From positions 1-42,567 of the forward strand of contig JAIRPZ010000140.1 in the NCBI GenBank assembly GCA_031256755.1: a stretch of 42,567 nucleotides of DNA, given 5' to 3'. The number at the start of each line of letters is the position of its first letter. Position 1 is the stretch's first letter. Made by a program: the position numbers and the translations under genes. Under the pieces are notes generated by a model, which saw only the letters and a program-made list of their open reading frames with translations, was not told where the DNA came from and made no database searches. This document shows, piece after piece, positions 23,356 through 32,279 of this stretch. Source of the stretch: Planctomycetaceae bacterium. Its GTDB lineage: Bacteria > Planctomycetota > Planctomycetia > Pirellulales > Thermoguttaceae.

Positions 23356-25101
23356 TCACATTTCCGGTTCTTTTGCGTCAAGATAGAGCCGGATTTGCCG
23401 TTGTGCCGGCTGACTCTGCCGAATCAGTAAACAGCCCGACGGGGTATCCGTTACGATTTCGCCGCCGCCGATAGTTTCCGGGGCATCCGCCCGAACCCAC
23501 GATTCCGGCTCGACCGCAGAGCGCAGAGACAGAGCAATATCTTCTAATGTTTTTCCTTCCTGAAGCCGGCAAAGGTGAATCTCCGCCGTCATACGATCCT
23601 TCTGCCGGGCGTATTCGGCAGATGTAATTTCCAGCGTCTTGGCATCAATAATCCGGTAAGTCAACGAAGCCGCCTCAACCGAATGGAGAGTCCATTCCAA
23701 AACGCTGTTAAGTGTTCCCTGATTGCATTGAACGCTTGCCTGTGCCGCATTGAACGGCAGCAATGTCTCTTGAAACGCCCGGTGATCAATCAAAAATATC
23801 AATTTTGTCCGATCTTCCAGCCGGCTGATAATCTGTGCAAGCGGCACCGGCTGATAATAATTGAGCGTGAGCGGCTTCATCACTTCGTCCCAGCCGAATG
23901 TTTCCGGTGCCAACTGCTCGCCGGTCCATTCTGTTTTTTGCGGCAAATGCCGAAGAACGCGGAGTTGTTCGAGAAATTTTTGAATTTCAATAAACGTCCG
24001 GTGCGGTGTTTTTGCCTGCACGACCGTCAACATATTGTCCGGCAATACGGTTATCTTTTCGCCGGGGCAAACGATTTTTTGAATCCGGTCGGCGAGAACT
24101 GCGGGTTTTAAGTCCTCCGTTTTTGCGGAAAAATCGGAAACATCAAATAAAACATCCGGCATTTTTCCCGTATCTTCTTTCGGCACGATAAGAATTTGAC
24201 GGTCAGCGGTCATCCATTGCAAATGAAGCGAATCCAATATTTGAGTCAAAACAGAAGCGGCTGTTTGATCCCGGAATTCTCCGCTGACCGGAGAGTCCGC
24301 CGAAAGACCGGCAAGTTTAACCGCATCAATATCGAGGGTCATCGGAACACCGGTCATACGGGAAAAAAACCGGATAAAATGCACCAGTGCAATGTTATCA
24401 ACATGCAATTCGGCAACAGGCAACTCCAGTTTTGCTGCAATGTTGATTTTTTGTACAGAATGTTCGATCAGAGCGGGACCGTTTTTTTCCTTTCCGGCTG
24501 CTGAATCGTCTGTCAGCCGGACGCTGATTTTCGGCACAGCCGCATCTTCCGGCGGCAGCACCGGCGCATCCGTTTGTGCCGGTGCCGGTTTCGGCGAAAC
24601 GGGTTCGGGCAATGCCGGTTCCGCTGAAACCGGAGACGGTGCCGGATGCGGCGCGGGATTCGGTTTTTCCACGGCACCGGCAGGACGTACCTGCTGCCGG
24701 TTGCGGGACCACTCTTTTTTCGTAAACAATACGAAATAGCCGAGAACAAGCAAAAGAAAAACCAAAAAGAATAAAATACCGAGCAGGAGTTTTCGGGTTT
24801 TGATTTCTGTATCGGAAAGTTCCGTTTCACGGCATGCCTCTTCACCGGCGGTATTTTGCGGTGTTGCCGTTGGAGCGGAAGATTGGAAAGCATCCGAAAC
24901 CGGCGGAACAGTGTTCGCGGATTCGTTTGCCGGTACATCGGGCGGTTTCCGCAAAGTGCCTATAGTCGGTGTGATTGCATCGACCGGACGCGGCACCTGA
25001 AGTAAGCATTTGCATTTCGGACACGCAACGATTTTACCGATCAGTGCGTCATTTTTGACGGTCAGTTTTGCTCCGCAAGTTGTGCAAAAAATGATGATCA
25101 T
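23356..25101 (-). CDS. Membrane protein with N-terminal zinc ribbon and secretin/TonB short N-terminal-like domain
   Basis: A 581-aa protein. Residues 1-35 form an MJ0042-type zinc ribbon (C6-C9 and C28-C31) facing the cytoplasm. A Pro-rich linker leads to one membrane helix (about residues 105-125, LLLGILFFLVFLLLVLGYFV), then a second Pro/Ala-rich linker. The extracytoplasmic part begins with an STN/secretin N0-like region (about 220-305: VHFIRFFSRMTGVPMTLD, SVLTQILDSLHLQWM) and appears to hold a second related region (about 410-500: LAQIISRLEDRTKLIFLID, LNSVLEWTLHSVEAASL). There is no secretin barrel. Linking a cytoplasmic zinc finger to periplasmic secretin-like modules is a recurring planctomycete design of unknown role, possibly structural or signalling. 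Confidence 0.65.
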   Translation of the reverse strand: MIIIFCTTCGAKLTVKNDALIGKIVACPKCKCLLQVPRPVDAITPTIGTLRKPPDVPANESANTVPPVSDAFQSSAPTATPQNTAGEEACRETELSDTEIKTRKLLLGILFFLVFLLLVLGYFVLFTKKEWSRNRQQVRPAGAVEKPNPAPHPAPSPVSAEPALPEPVSPKPAPAQTDAPVLPPEDAAVPKISVRLTDDSAAGKEKNGPALIEHSVQKINIAAKLELPVAELHVDNIALVHFIRFFSRMTGVPMTLDIDAVKLAGLSADSPVSGEFRDQTAASVLTQILDSLHLQWMTADRQILIVPKEDTGKMPDVLFDVSDFSAKTEDLKPAVLADRIQKIVCPGEKITVLPDNMLTVVQAKTPHRTFIEIQKFLEQLRVLRHLPQKTEWTGEQLAPETFGWDEVMKPLTLNYYQPVPLAQIISRLEDRTKLIFLIDHRAFQETLLPFNAAQASVQCNQGTLNSVLEWTLHSVEAASLTYRIIDAKTLEITSAEYARQKDRMTAEIHLCRLQEGKTLEDIALSLRSAVEPESWVRADAPETIGGGEIVTDTPSGCLLIRQSQPAQRQIRLYLDAKEPEM

Positions 25102-25151
25102 TGTTTGACACGGCTGTTTCCGGCGGAGTCTCTCCGCGTTATTCTTTCTGT

Positions 25152-25180
25152 ATTGTACCAGAAACGGCGGAGTCCCGCAG
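25152..25180 (-). promoter_or_regulatory. Promoter of the zinc-ribbon/secretin-N-like gene
   Basis: On the minus strand CTGCGG (25180-25175), a 17-bp spacer and TACAAT (25157-25152, within TGGTACAAT). The start codon follows 50 bases later. The -10 core matches the GGTA(T/C)AAT form seen elsewhere. Confidence 0.45.
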
Positions 25181-25217
25181 CCAGCCGGCGCGGGTTGTTC
25201 AAAAATCAGTCGGGTTC

Positions 25218-25823
25218 TTATTTTAACTGTCTGATATAACTGTCGATCAGACCGATATAATCTTTGGTATCCAAAATATCGGTGACGGTCAGGTTCAGCA
25301 CAAAAGATTCCAGCATACCGTAAAGGTGGTGCGAGATCATTTCGGTATGACGGATGTTTGTATTACAGAGGTTGATTTCACCGCTATCGGCGGCTTCCCG
25401 CAGCAAGCGGACAAACAGGTTTTTCATTCCGAAGGTATGGCAGCGGACTTGGCGGCGGACATCTTTTCCGCTTTGTTTTTGTGTGAGAATATAATCTAAA
25501 ATGACGGTCAGGAAAATTCTGTTTTCCGCGAGCAGCCGAACCGTGATGTGGAGAATCCGTATGAGTTTTTCCAGCGGAGCGGCATCGGTTTGCCGAAGCA
25601 CTCTTTCAATGAGTGTGTTCAGATTTCCGGCGGCAAGCCGAACCGCATAGAGAAAGATTTCTTCTTTATTGCGGAAATACTTGTAAATTGCTGTCCGGGC
25701 AATACCGCACCGGTCGGCAATTTTCTGATAGGTCACGCCGCGGTACCCTTCTTCGGCAAAGAGGGCGAAAGCCCTTTCTAAAATTGCCAGACGGCGTTGC
25801 CGGTGATCAACGATGACGGTCAT
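25218..25823 (-). CDS. TetR/AcrR-family transcriptional regulator
   Basis: A 201-aa protein of typical TetR length. The N-terminal DNA-binding domain covers about residues 10-57: AFALFAEEGYRGVTYQKIA, then the recognition helix region CGIARTAIYKYFRNKEEIF. The C-terminal ligand domain is not recognisable by family. TetR proteins are mostly repressors released by a small ligand. It lies downstream of the GH106 rhamnosidase gene on the same strand, and both genes carry a near-identical 32-bp box upstream, so it may regulate itself and the rhamnosidase (inference). Its -10 box lies six bases before the ATG, implying a nearly leaderless mRNA. Confidence 0.88.
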   Translation of the reverse strand: MTVIVDHRQRRLAILERAFALFAEEGYRGVTYQKIADRCGIARTAIYKYFRNKEEIFLYAVRLAAGNLNTLIERVLRQTDAAPLEKLIRILHITVRLLAENRIFLTVILDYILTQKQSGKDVRRQVRCHTFGMKNLFVRLLREAADSGEINLCNTNIRHTEMISHHLYGMLESFVLNLTVTDILDTKDYIGLIDSYIRQLK

Positions 25824-25829
25824 TACCTT

Positions 25830-25835
25830 ATTATA
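25830..25835 (-). promoter_or_regulatory. -10 box of the TetR gene (near-leaderless)
   Basis: On the minus strand TATAAT is separated from the ATG by only six bases, so transcription would start at or next to the start codon. AAGG between the box and ATG is the only ribosome-binding-like sequence. Confidence 0.5.
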
Positions 25836-25906
25836 TCACGTCACACTTCTGCGGGCGGCAGGGTCAATGCCGGAGTGAAAACCGGTCGGCACGTTTCCCG
25901 TTATGT

Positions 25907-25938
25907 GCCGGAAAATACAGCGAGGAAAAAATTCGTGA
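25907..25938 (+). repeat. 32-bp box, copy A (upstream of the TetR gene)
   Basis: Starts GCCGGAAAATACAGCG and ends AAAAAATTCGTGA. It matches 29191-29222 at 30 of 32 positions in the same orientation. It sits 84 bp upstream of the TetR start and 37 bp after the rhamnosidase stop. Confidence 0.75.
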
Positions 25939-25974
25939 CGTACATCCCCCGCTCTCATTATTGCCGGAAAGCGT

Positions 25975-28900
25975 TCACTTTGCTTCTCCCTCTGTTTCTT
26001 TTATCACCGTAACAGGACCGAGAAGTCCCGACTCTTGCAGCGGAGAATCTTTGGTGTAGTGTTTCCACGTTGCAAATGTCAACCGCCCTGTCGGACGTTT
26101 TTCTCCCTTCAATACCCAGTCAGGAAACTTCCCGGCCGCAATCCCGTCTTCCGGCAACTGCTCATCGCCAATCAGCCGGTTGACCCACAGGTTAATCACC
26201 TCGACTTGCAGCCGGTTACCTGCCGGTTTCAGCAAACCGGAAACATCCGCACGCCACGGATACGTCCATATCACCCCTAAATCTTTGCCGTTCAGCGTGA
26301 CTCTCGCCATGTTTTTTACGCTGCCGAAATCAAGGAAAACCTTACCGGTCAAAGCATCCGCCGGACAGTCAAATTCTTTCGTATAAATTGCCTTGCCGGA
26401 ATAATACCGGATACCCGGTTCGGTGTGCTTTGACCAATCAAGCAGCGCGTCAAAAACAACGTTCTCCGGTCCGCCCCGCTCCGGGTCAAAAGAGACATTC
26501 CACGAACCGGTCAATGCCGACAGTTGTTTAAACTCCGGCTCCGTTTTCACAGTATACGCCGTTTTTGCCGGCACCGCCGGTTTCGGATTCCCCTTTCGGA
26601 ATATCACGAAAAATGACTGATACGGTTCAAAGTATAAGGATACATGCATCTGCGGTCCCCATTGCCCGCTCCGCGCCGCTGCTTGCGGCGGCGGTTCTTT
26701 CTTTCCGGTCAGCGGATTCCAAACTTCAGGATAACCCGCGTCCGGCGAAACCCGGAAGACAATGTGTTCAGACACCTTTTTATTCGTCCGGTTCGAAACA
26801 AAATAAATTTCAGCATCCTCCGTTGTCCGGTGAGTGTACCGGAAATTGGCGGGGCTGATGTCGCTGTCGCGCAGCAAATCGCGGGGAGTGTTGATGGTTC
26901 CGGCAGCGGCTTCGCAGTCAGGTGCAAGACCGCTGTTTTTCAGGTACGCCGCGGTCAGGTCATAATGCGGATAAAGGTTGTCCGCTTTGGCTGCCATATC
27001 GCTGCACCAAACAATTTTTCCTTTGCCGAATTTGCGTACCGTAAGTTCCTGCGGTGCGGGGTCGGTTCCCCAAAGTTCCGCAGCCATTTGCCGGACTTCC
27101 TCATCGCACTTCGGATAATTGACCAAACTCGGCGACTTTTTCGGCGGAACTCCCATCACCGCCGCTCCGTCATTCACAAGCGATTTGATTTTTGCCAGCA
27201 ATTCCGGTGTCATTACCGCAACAGAAGGCAGCACAAGAATTTCATATTTTGCTCCGCTTGGGAAAACAATTTTTCCTTCTTTGACAACGGCTTTGGACAA
27301 CATTCCGGGCGGACATCCGTCAAAGTTGTATCCCTTTCTGTCCGGCAAAAAAGCGGTGCCGTCCATCGCCGATTGTGGATGAACGAAAGCACACGGCGAT
27401 CCTTCCAATGTAAGATACAAAATATCGGCAGCCGTGCGTCCCTGTTGCAGCAAAAACTGACACCGGGCAATGTAAGCATGATACGTATCCGCCCATTCCC
27501 ACCACGTATTATGCCTGTTCCATGAAACACCCCACCGTCCCATTGTCATTCCGGGCTTCAACCGGTCGTCAAGGGGCTGGTGCTGATACACGTGATAAAT
27601 GAACCGGTTGATGCCGTTTGCAAAAGCCCAGTCCCCCTGATTCTTTAAGGCACCGGGATACATTTTCCAGCCCTCGCCGTTGCCGGAAGTGAATGATTCT
27701 GCCGGTACAGCAGGTTGACCGAGAAGATGAGCGGCGGACGTGGCTTCGGCAACGCAATGCTCGCAGTTCCCGCCGAATCCCTGACTCCAGAATTCCGCCA
27801 TCGGCAAGTCCGCTGCACAAGCCATTTCCATTTCGGCAGCAGGGGTTTGGTCATACGGTTCGATGGAAAGTGTCAGTCCGTATTTTCTGCCGAATTCTTT
27901 AACCGCCAGAACGTGATTTTCAACAAGCAGTTCCTGCGCGGTGAAACGCAAATCCCAAAGGAAACGTTCACTCCGTTCTGTTGAATCAATCACGATACCG
28001 GCGTAAACAGGATAATAGGGCTGCGGATCGTATCCCCGCCGTTTGATGAATTCCTCGCGGAAATTCTCCGACCAATTCTGCGCCCCCACTTCCCAACTGT
28101 CGATGTGCAGCGTTTTCAGACCGCCGTCTCCTTCTTTTTTCACCGTACCGAGAACGTTGAAAATCTTTCCCAGATACGTATCAAGATGTTCCCGGACAGC
28201 ACCGGCATTCAACTTATCGGATTCCATACCGAAACCGGGCTGCGGGGCAGGAGTTGTCACCGAGCCGCTGTTCCGCGAGCCGAACCGCATCACAATCCAT
28301 TTTCCTTCGGGAACGTCCCATGTCAGTTTGCCGTCTGCGAATTGACCGGTGAGGTCAATCATCTTTCGGGACGCAACGGCAGGAAGATCGGGATATTCGG
28401 CGGCGGGCAAAATATAGGGGATAGTGCGGCGGTCAATAAAAAAACCGGTGCGGCTGTAGAGGGCTTTTTCATCAATTGCACTGATACTCTGCATTTTTTC
28501 CGGTGCAGGAAAAGCAAGAACGGCAGCGTCTTGATAAAAATCTTTTGCCGCCTGCACACGTAACGTTTTTTTCGGCGGCGGAACCGGCAAATCAATCGTT
28601 TGTTTGCGGCCGTTGCCGGTCACTTGTGTTTTGCTGTAAACGAGATGCTGCATGGATTTTTCCGGTTTGACCCACGGTCCGCCGCTGCCGCACCATCCGG
28701 GACCGATGGCAAGGGTCATATCAATGCCGAGCCGCCCGGCTTCTTTGACGGCATGTTTCATTCCTTGCAGCCATGGTTCGGAAAGTAAATCCGCTGTGCC
28801 GCGGGGAACGCCCTGATTGACTTCCATGTGAATAATATGTTCGAGACCGGCTTTTTTCATTGCCTCGAAATCTTTGGTGATGCCTTCGGGATTGAGGTTT

Positions 28901-29064
28901 CCGTCCATCACGAACCAATACACGCCGGGTTTGGCGGTATGCGGCGGATTTTGGAAACCGGTGAAAAGAGTGTCTGCCGGACGGCTTTCTGTAGCAGCGG
29001 CTGCGGAAAATAAGACGGCACAAACAAAAGGAGCAAGCGATTTGAAAGCGGGCGGTTTAGGCAT
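25975..29064 (-). CDS. Secreted alpha-L-rhamnosidase, glycoside hydrolase family 106
   Basis: A 1029-aa exported protein with a signal peptide at residues 1-25. The opening of the mature part matches GH106: GFQNPPHTAKPGVYWFVMDG followed by NPEGITKDFEAMKKAGLEHI and IGPGWCGSGGPW. Mid-protein segments SIEPYDQTPAAEMEMACAAD and MAEFWSQGFG, and the C-terminal jelly-roll-like region (KVFLDFGSVKNMARVTLNGK, WTYPWRADVSGLLKPAGN), also fit. GH106 enzymes remove L-rhamnose from pectins and other rhamnose-containing glycans. It suggests growth on plant or algal polysaccharide, or on gut-derived rhamnosides. A TetR gene follows on the same strand. The upstream region has TAAAAT (29105-29100) as a possible -10 box. 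Confidence 0.88.
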   Translation of the reverse strand: MPKPPAFKSLAPFVCAVLFSAAAATESRPADTLFTGFQNPPHTAKPGVYWFVMDGNLNPEGITKDFEAMKKAGLEHIIHMEVNQGVPRGTADLLSEPWLQGMKHAVKEAGRLGIDMTLAIGPGWCGSGGPWVKPEKSMQHLVYSKTQVTGNGRKQTIDLPVPPPKKTLRVQAAKDFYQDAAVLAFPAPEKMQSISAIDEKALYSRTGFFIDRRTIPYILPAAEYPDLPAVASRKMIDLTGQFADGKLTWDVPEGKWIVMRFGSRNSGSVTTPAPQPGFGMESDKLNAGAVREHLDTYLGKIFNVLGTVKKEGDGGLKTLHIDSWEVGAQNWSENFREEFIKRRGYDPQPYYPVYAGIVIDSTERSERFLWDLRFTAQELLVENHVLAVKEFGRKYGLTLSIEPYDQTPAAEMEMACAADLPMAEFWSQGFGGNCEHCVAEATSAAHLLGQPAVPAESFTSGNGEGWKMYPGALKNQGDWAFANGINRFIYHVYQHQPLDDRLKPGMTMGRWGVSWNRHNTWWEWADTYHAYIARCQFLLQQGRTAADILYLTLEGSPCAFVHPQSAMDGTAFLPDRKGYNFDGCPPGMLSKAVVKEGKIVFPSGAKYEILVLPSVAVMTPELLAKIKSLVNDGAAVMGVPPKKSPSLVNYPKCDEEVRQMAAELWGTDPAPQELTVRKFGKGKIVWCSDMAAKADNLYPHYDLTAAYLKNSGLAPDCEAAAGTINTPRDLLRDSDISPANFRYTHRTTEDAEIYFVSNRTNKKVSEHIVFRVSPDAGYPEVWNPLTGKKEPPPQAAARSGQWGPQMHVSLYFEPYQSFFVIFRKGNPKPAVPAKTAYTVKTEPEFKQLSALTGSWNVSFDPERGGPENVVFDALLDWSKHTEPGIRYYSGKAIYTKEFDCPADALTGKVFLDFGSVKNMARVTLNGKDLGVIWTYPWRADVSGLLKPAGNRLQVEVINLWVNRLIGDEQLPEDGIAAGKFPDWVLKGEKRPTGRLTFATWKHYTKDSPLQESGLLGPVTVIKETEGEAK

Positions 29065-29190
29065 GACTGCAAAATTTCTGTTCAGGGAGGTTTCGCCTTA
29101 TTTTATCAAACAAACGGCAAGACGGATAGAGAAGACGGTGCTATAGCTTATGCAAGAGACCGAGAGCCGGCAGCCCGACAGCACAATACA

Positions 29191-29222
29191 GCCGGAAAAT
29201 ACAGCGCAGAAAAAATTCGTGA
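29191..29222 (+). repeat. 32-bp box, copy B (upstream of the GH106 gene)
   Basis: Differs from copy A (25907-25938) only at two adjacent positions in the middle. It lies 127 bp upstream of the rhamnosidase ATG, in the same orientation relative to its gene as copy A has to the TetR gene. Confidence 0.75.
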
Positions 29223-29650
29223 GATTCGTATTTTTCGGACAGTTTTGAGTTAAAAATTCCCTTACGAAGAACAAAACTGCACCGGTTCAGGGATGACGGT
29301 TGAAGCCATAATAACAATAATGGCAGTTATGCCGGTTCTTGACTGTCAGAGAAAAGAAATCCGCTCGGCTTCCAACGATAAAATAAAAAATCTATCCGGC
29401 TATTTTCAATTTATCGTTTCGCAAAAACGCTTCAATTTTCAATACCTGTCTTGTTTTTTGGGGTGCTGCTCAAAACTCATAGACAAAACCACTCATTGAG
29501 CAAAAACTGTATATCTATACGACAGGAATTTTACCATATCTGTTCTGCCTTGTCCAAAAGTACAAACACTTGGGTAGTTTATTATATTTCCATCTTCTAT
29601 TATATCAATGCCGAAACGCAACAGCCGGTGCCGTCCTGCCTGCGATGATG
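29223..29650. other. AT-rich intergenic region between the divergent GH106 and hemA genes
   Basis: About 430 bp with no credible gene: short frames only, with no ribosome-binding site or recognisable motif. It includes two TTTTCAAT units (29403 and 29432), a weak relic of the AATTGATAATT repeat family, and AT-rich sequence leading to the hemA promoter. Confidence 0.5.
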
Positions 29651-29656
29651 TATAAT
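29651..29656 (+). promoter_or_regulatory. hemA -10 box
   Basis: TGTATAAT ends 32 bases before ATG 29689. No clear -35 hexamer is visible; the box has the extended TGn form. Confidence 0.5.
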
Positions 29657-29688
29657 ACAGAGACGCAGTAGGCACCATTCTTGTGATT

Positions 29689-30987
29689 ATGCTCCGTGTT
29701 ATCGGCTTAAACTATCGCTCCGCTCCGCAGGAAGTGCGGGAACGGCTGGCGTTTTCGCCGGCACAAACCGCCGCCGCCCTCAACGCATGGCAAGATAAAA
29801 CCGCTGACACCGAAGCCGTTCTCCTGTCAACATGCAACCGTACCGAATTTTATATCGCCGATCAAAACGGCGAACTCCCCGCCGCCGAACATTTACTGCA
29901 ATTTCTCCTCGACCAGAAATTCCCCGAACAAAACATCGGTGTTACGGCAAGTCCCGCACCGGCACCGCACGATTTCACGCCGTACCTTTTCACCCTTGAC
30001 GGCACCGAAGCCGCCGAACATCTTTTTGCCGTTGCCGCCGGTCTCGACAGCATGGTTCTTGGGGAAGTCCAAATTTTATCCCAAGTCAAAGCCGCTTACG
30101 GACTTGCTTATGAAGCCGATACTGCCGGAACTTATCTGAACACGCTTTTTCAGTCCGCCCTGAAAACCGCCAAACGGACGGCTGCCGAAACCGATTTGCA
30201 CAAACACCGGATCAGCGTGCCGAGCATTGCTGTTGCCGATTTTGCGATGCAGATTTTTGATCGGCTCGGTGATAAAAACATTCTCGTCCTTGGTGCCGGC
30301 GAAACGGGACGGGAAACAGTGCGGTATTTGATCGAATACGGTGCAAAAAATATCACGATTCTGAACCGGCACCGGGAACGTGCGGCAGCGTTGTCCGCTG
30401 AATTCGGTGCTGCTGCGGACGATTGGGAACGCCGGTTCGATTTAATGGTCGGAGCGGACATCATCGTTTCGGCGACAAGTTCGCCGGAACCGATTGTTTC
30501 GCTTGCCGATTACAAAGCGGCGGAAAGCAAACGGCAGGGACGGACATTGTTGATATTGGATTTAGCGGTACCGCGTGATTTTGAACCGTCCATCGGAACC
30601 CGATCCGGCGTGTATCTTTTGACGGTGGACGATTTACGGGCTGTGTGCGATAAGAACCGGCAGGAGCGGGACAAGGAAATTCCGAAAGCGAAAAAGATTG
30701 TGCAGCAGGCGGCTGCCGAATTTATGAAAGAGATGGTTCTCCGCCGCAGCGGGGCGGTCATTCAGCAGTTGCAGGAACGGTGGACGAAAACGAAAGATGC
30801 GGAATTGCAGCGGCTTTTCAATAAGTTGCCGGAATTGGACGAAAAGGAACGGGAAGAAATCCGGTATGCTTTTCACCGGCTGATGGCGAAATACATTCAT
30901 TCGCCGCTGGCATCGCTTCGGGACGAATCGGCAGACGGTGAACCGTATAAACTTCTGGATTCGCTCAAAAAATTATTCCGTTTGTGA
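29689..30987 (+). CDS. hemA: Glutamyl-tRNA reductase
   Basis: A 432-aa protein. It opens with VIGLNYRSAPQEVRERLAF and carries the nucleophile C49 in LLSTCNRTEFY. The catalytic domain also has GLDSMVLGEVQILSQVK; the NADPH-binding domain has NILVLGAGETGRETVRYL and the linker HRISVPSIAVADFA. The C-terminal dimerisation helix bundle is present. The enzyme reduces glutamyl-tRNA to glutamate-1-semialdehyde, the first step of tetrapyrrole (heme, siroheme) synthesis by the C5 route. A GTG at 29683 in the same frame adds two residues; ATG is preferred. No other heme genes flank it, though the window also encodes an exported chelatase-like protein and a diheme protein. Confidence 0.95.
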   Translation: MLRVIGLNYRSAPQEVRERLAFSPAQTAAALNAWQDKTADTEAVLLSTCNRTEFYIADQNGELPAAEHLLQFLLDQKFPEQNIGVTASPAPAPHDFTPYLFTLDGTEAAEHLFAVAAGLDSMVLGEVQILSQVKAAYGLAYEADTAGTYLNTLFQSALKTAKRTAAETDLHKHRISVPSIAVADFAMQIFDRLGDKNILVLGAGETGRETVRYLIEYGAKNITILNRHRERAAALSAEFGAAADDWERRFDLMVGADIIVSATSSPEPIVSLADYKAAESKRQGRTLLILDLAVPRDFEPSIGTRSGVYLLTVDDLRAVCDKNRQERDKEIPKAKKIVQQAAAEFMKEMVLRRSGAVIQQLQERWTKTKDAELQRLFNKLPELDEKEREEIRYAFHRLMAKYIHSPLASLRDESADGEPYKLLDSLKKLFRL

Positions 30988-31136
30988 CGGGCGGGCAAAC
31001 CGCCGCCGCCAAGTTTTTTCCACAGCGGAACAATTTTCCCCATTTTTGCATTTCCGCTGTTGACAAATCTCCGATTTCGGAAAATTTGTCTTCACTGCTG
31101 TATTGACATACCCAATAAAAAACTTACAGTCGGAGT

Positions 31137-31163
31137 GCCATGCCGGTGTAAAGCAGGCATGGC
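31137..31163. terminator. Inverted repeat between hemA and tpiA
   Basis: GCCATGCC (31137-31144) and GGCATGGC (31156-31163) form a perfect 8-bp stem with an 11-base loop, between two convergent genes and 11 bp from the tpiA stop. There is no T-run on either side, so use as a terminator is uncertain. Confidence 0.4.
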
Positions 31164-31174
31164 GATGACGGGAA

Positions 31175-31930
31175 TTATGCCGATTTGAGGATGCCCAGAA
31201 ACGGCTCAACTTTGAGCGAGGCACCGCCGACAAGCGCGCCGTCCACATTCGGTTTTGCAAGGATTTCTGCGGCGTTTTTGTCATTCACACTGCCGCCGTA
31301 CTGAATCCGCACTTTTTCGGCAACTTCTTTGCTGTAATTCTTTTCGATCATTTTCCGAATCGCGGCGTGAACTTCTTCGGCTTGCTCCGGTGTTGCGACT
31401 TTTCCTGTGCCGATTGCCCAAACCGGTTCGTAAGCAATGACGCAATTCTCCATCTCTTTCGCCGCAATGCCGGAAAAGGAACCGTCAAATTGGCGGCGGA
31501 CAACATCTTCCGTTGTCCCGGCTTCCCGTTCTTTCAGAAGTTCGCCGACACAGACAATCGGTACAAGACCGGCAGCAAGAGCGGCTTTGACTTTCAAATT
31601 GACCTGCTCGCTGGATTCGCCGAGAATGTTCCGCCGCTCGCTGTGTCCGAGAATAACGTACCGGCACCCGATGTCTTTCAGCATATTTGCGCTGATTTCG
31701 CCGGTAAATGCTCCCTCTTTCTCGAAATAAACGTTTTGTGCGCCGACACCGACTGCCGTGCCTTTCAGGACAGCCGCAACTGCCTGAACATAAACAGCCG
31801 GCGGGCAAACCGCAATGTCGGCATTACTGATGCCGGCGGCGGCTTTTTTCAGCCCTTCGGCAAGTTCGAGAGACGCGGAAAGCGTCAGATTCATTTTCCA
31901 ATTCCCTGCAATGAAAATTCGTCGTGTCAT
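31175..31930 (-). CDS. tpiA: Triosephosphate isomerase
   Basis: A 251-aa TIM barrel of normal length. Lys12 is in AGNWKMN, the catalytic His in VILGHSERR, the catalytic Glu in AYEPVWAIGTGK and the phosphate loop in IQYGGSVNDKNA and GALVGGASL. It interconverts dihydroxyacetone phosphate and glyceraldehyde-3-phosphate in glycolysis. It is transcribed alone, away from the sigma factor gene. The ATG at 31930 gives the standard N-terminus. Confidence 0.96.
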   Translation of the reverse strand: MTRRIFIAGNWKMNLTLSASLELAEGLKKAAAGISNADIAVCPPAVYVQAVAAVLKGTAVGVGAQNVYFEKEGAFTGEISANMLKDIGCRYVILGHSERRNILGESSEQVNLKVKAALAAGLVPIVCVGELLKEREAGTTEDVVRRQFDGSFSGIAAKEMENCVIAYEPVWAIGTGKVATPEQAEEVHAAIRKMIEKNYSKEVAEKVRIQYGGSVNDKNAAEILAKPNVDGALVGGASLKVEPFLGILKSA

Positions 31931-32055
31931 CGTCTTGAAAATAATTTTTGTCTACCGGCAACGCCGATCCGGCGGACGGTTTAACCGCACTATTCTAACG
32001 GAAAACGATAAACAAACAACCCCCCAATCCGCCGCCCCTCGTTGCCGACCTCTCT

Positions 32056-32138
32056 GTGCAAAAAAGTGTATTATTTTGCAGTCCGCGTGCAGAATAATGC
32101 ATTTTTTGATCGGTGCAAAAAAATCATCAAATTGTGCA
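32056..32138 (+). promoter_or_regulatory. Cluster of GTGCA boxes upstream of a sigma-54-like promoter
   Basis: GTGCA occurs at 32056, 32087, 32113 and 32134, with TTGCA at 32076 and ATGCA at 32097. The first four are about 10-20 bp apart, near helical periodicity. The cluster is about 60-140 bp upstream of the -24/-12 element at 32197, the usual distance for an enhancer-binding protein. Function is inferred. Confidence 0.4.
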
Positions 32139-32196
32139 GTTTTTTATAACTCTTTTAATTTCAATATGTTATGACAAAAATATAAATTATTATTTT

Positions 32197-32211
32197 TGGC
32201 ACATTCTTTGC
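32197..32211 (+). promoter_or_regulatory. Sigma-54-type -24/-12 promoter
   Basis: TGGCAC, five bases, then TTTGC: GG and GC have the 10-bp spacing required by sigma-54 (consensus TGGCACG-N4-TTGC). The start site would be near 32223, just before an in-frame GTG at 32226 and 57 bp before ATG 32280. The match is strong, but one 15-bp site can occur by chance. Confidence 0.55.
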
Positions 32212-32279
32212 GACAAAAATAAGTTGTGGTCATACCGAAAACGGCATCGAAAAACTGCCCGAACAAACCGCAAACTGCT

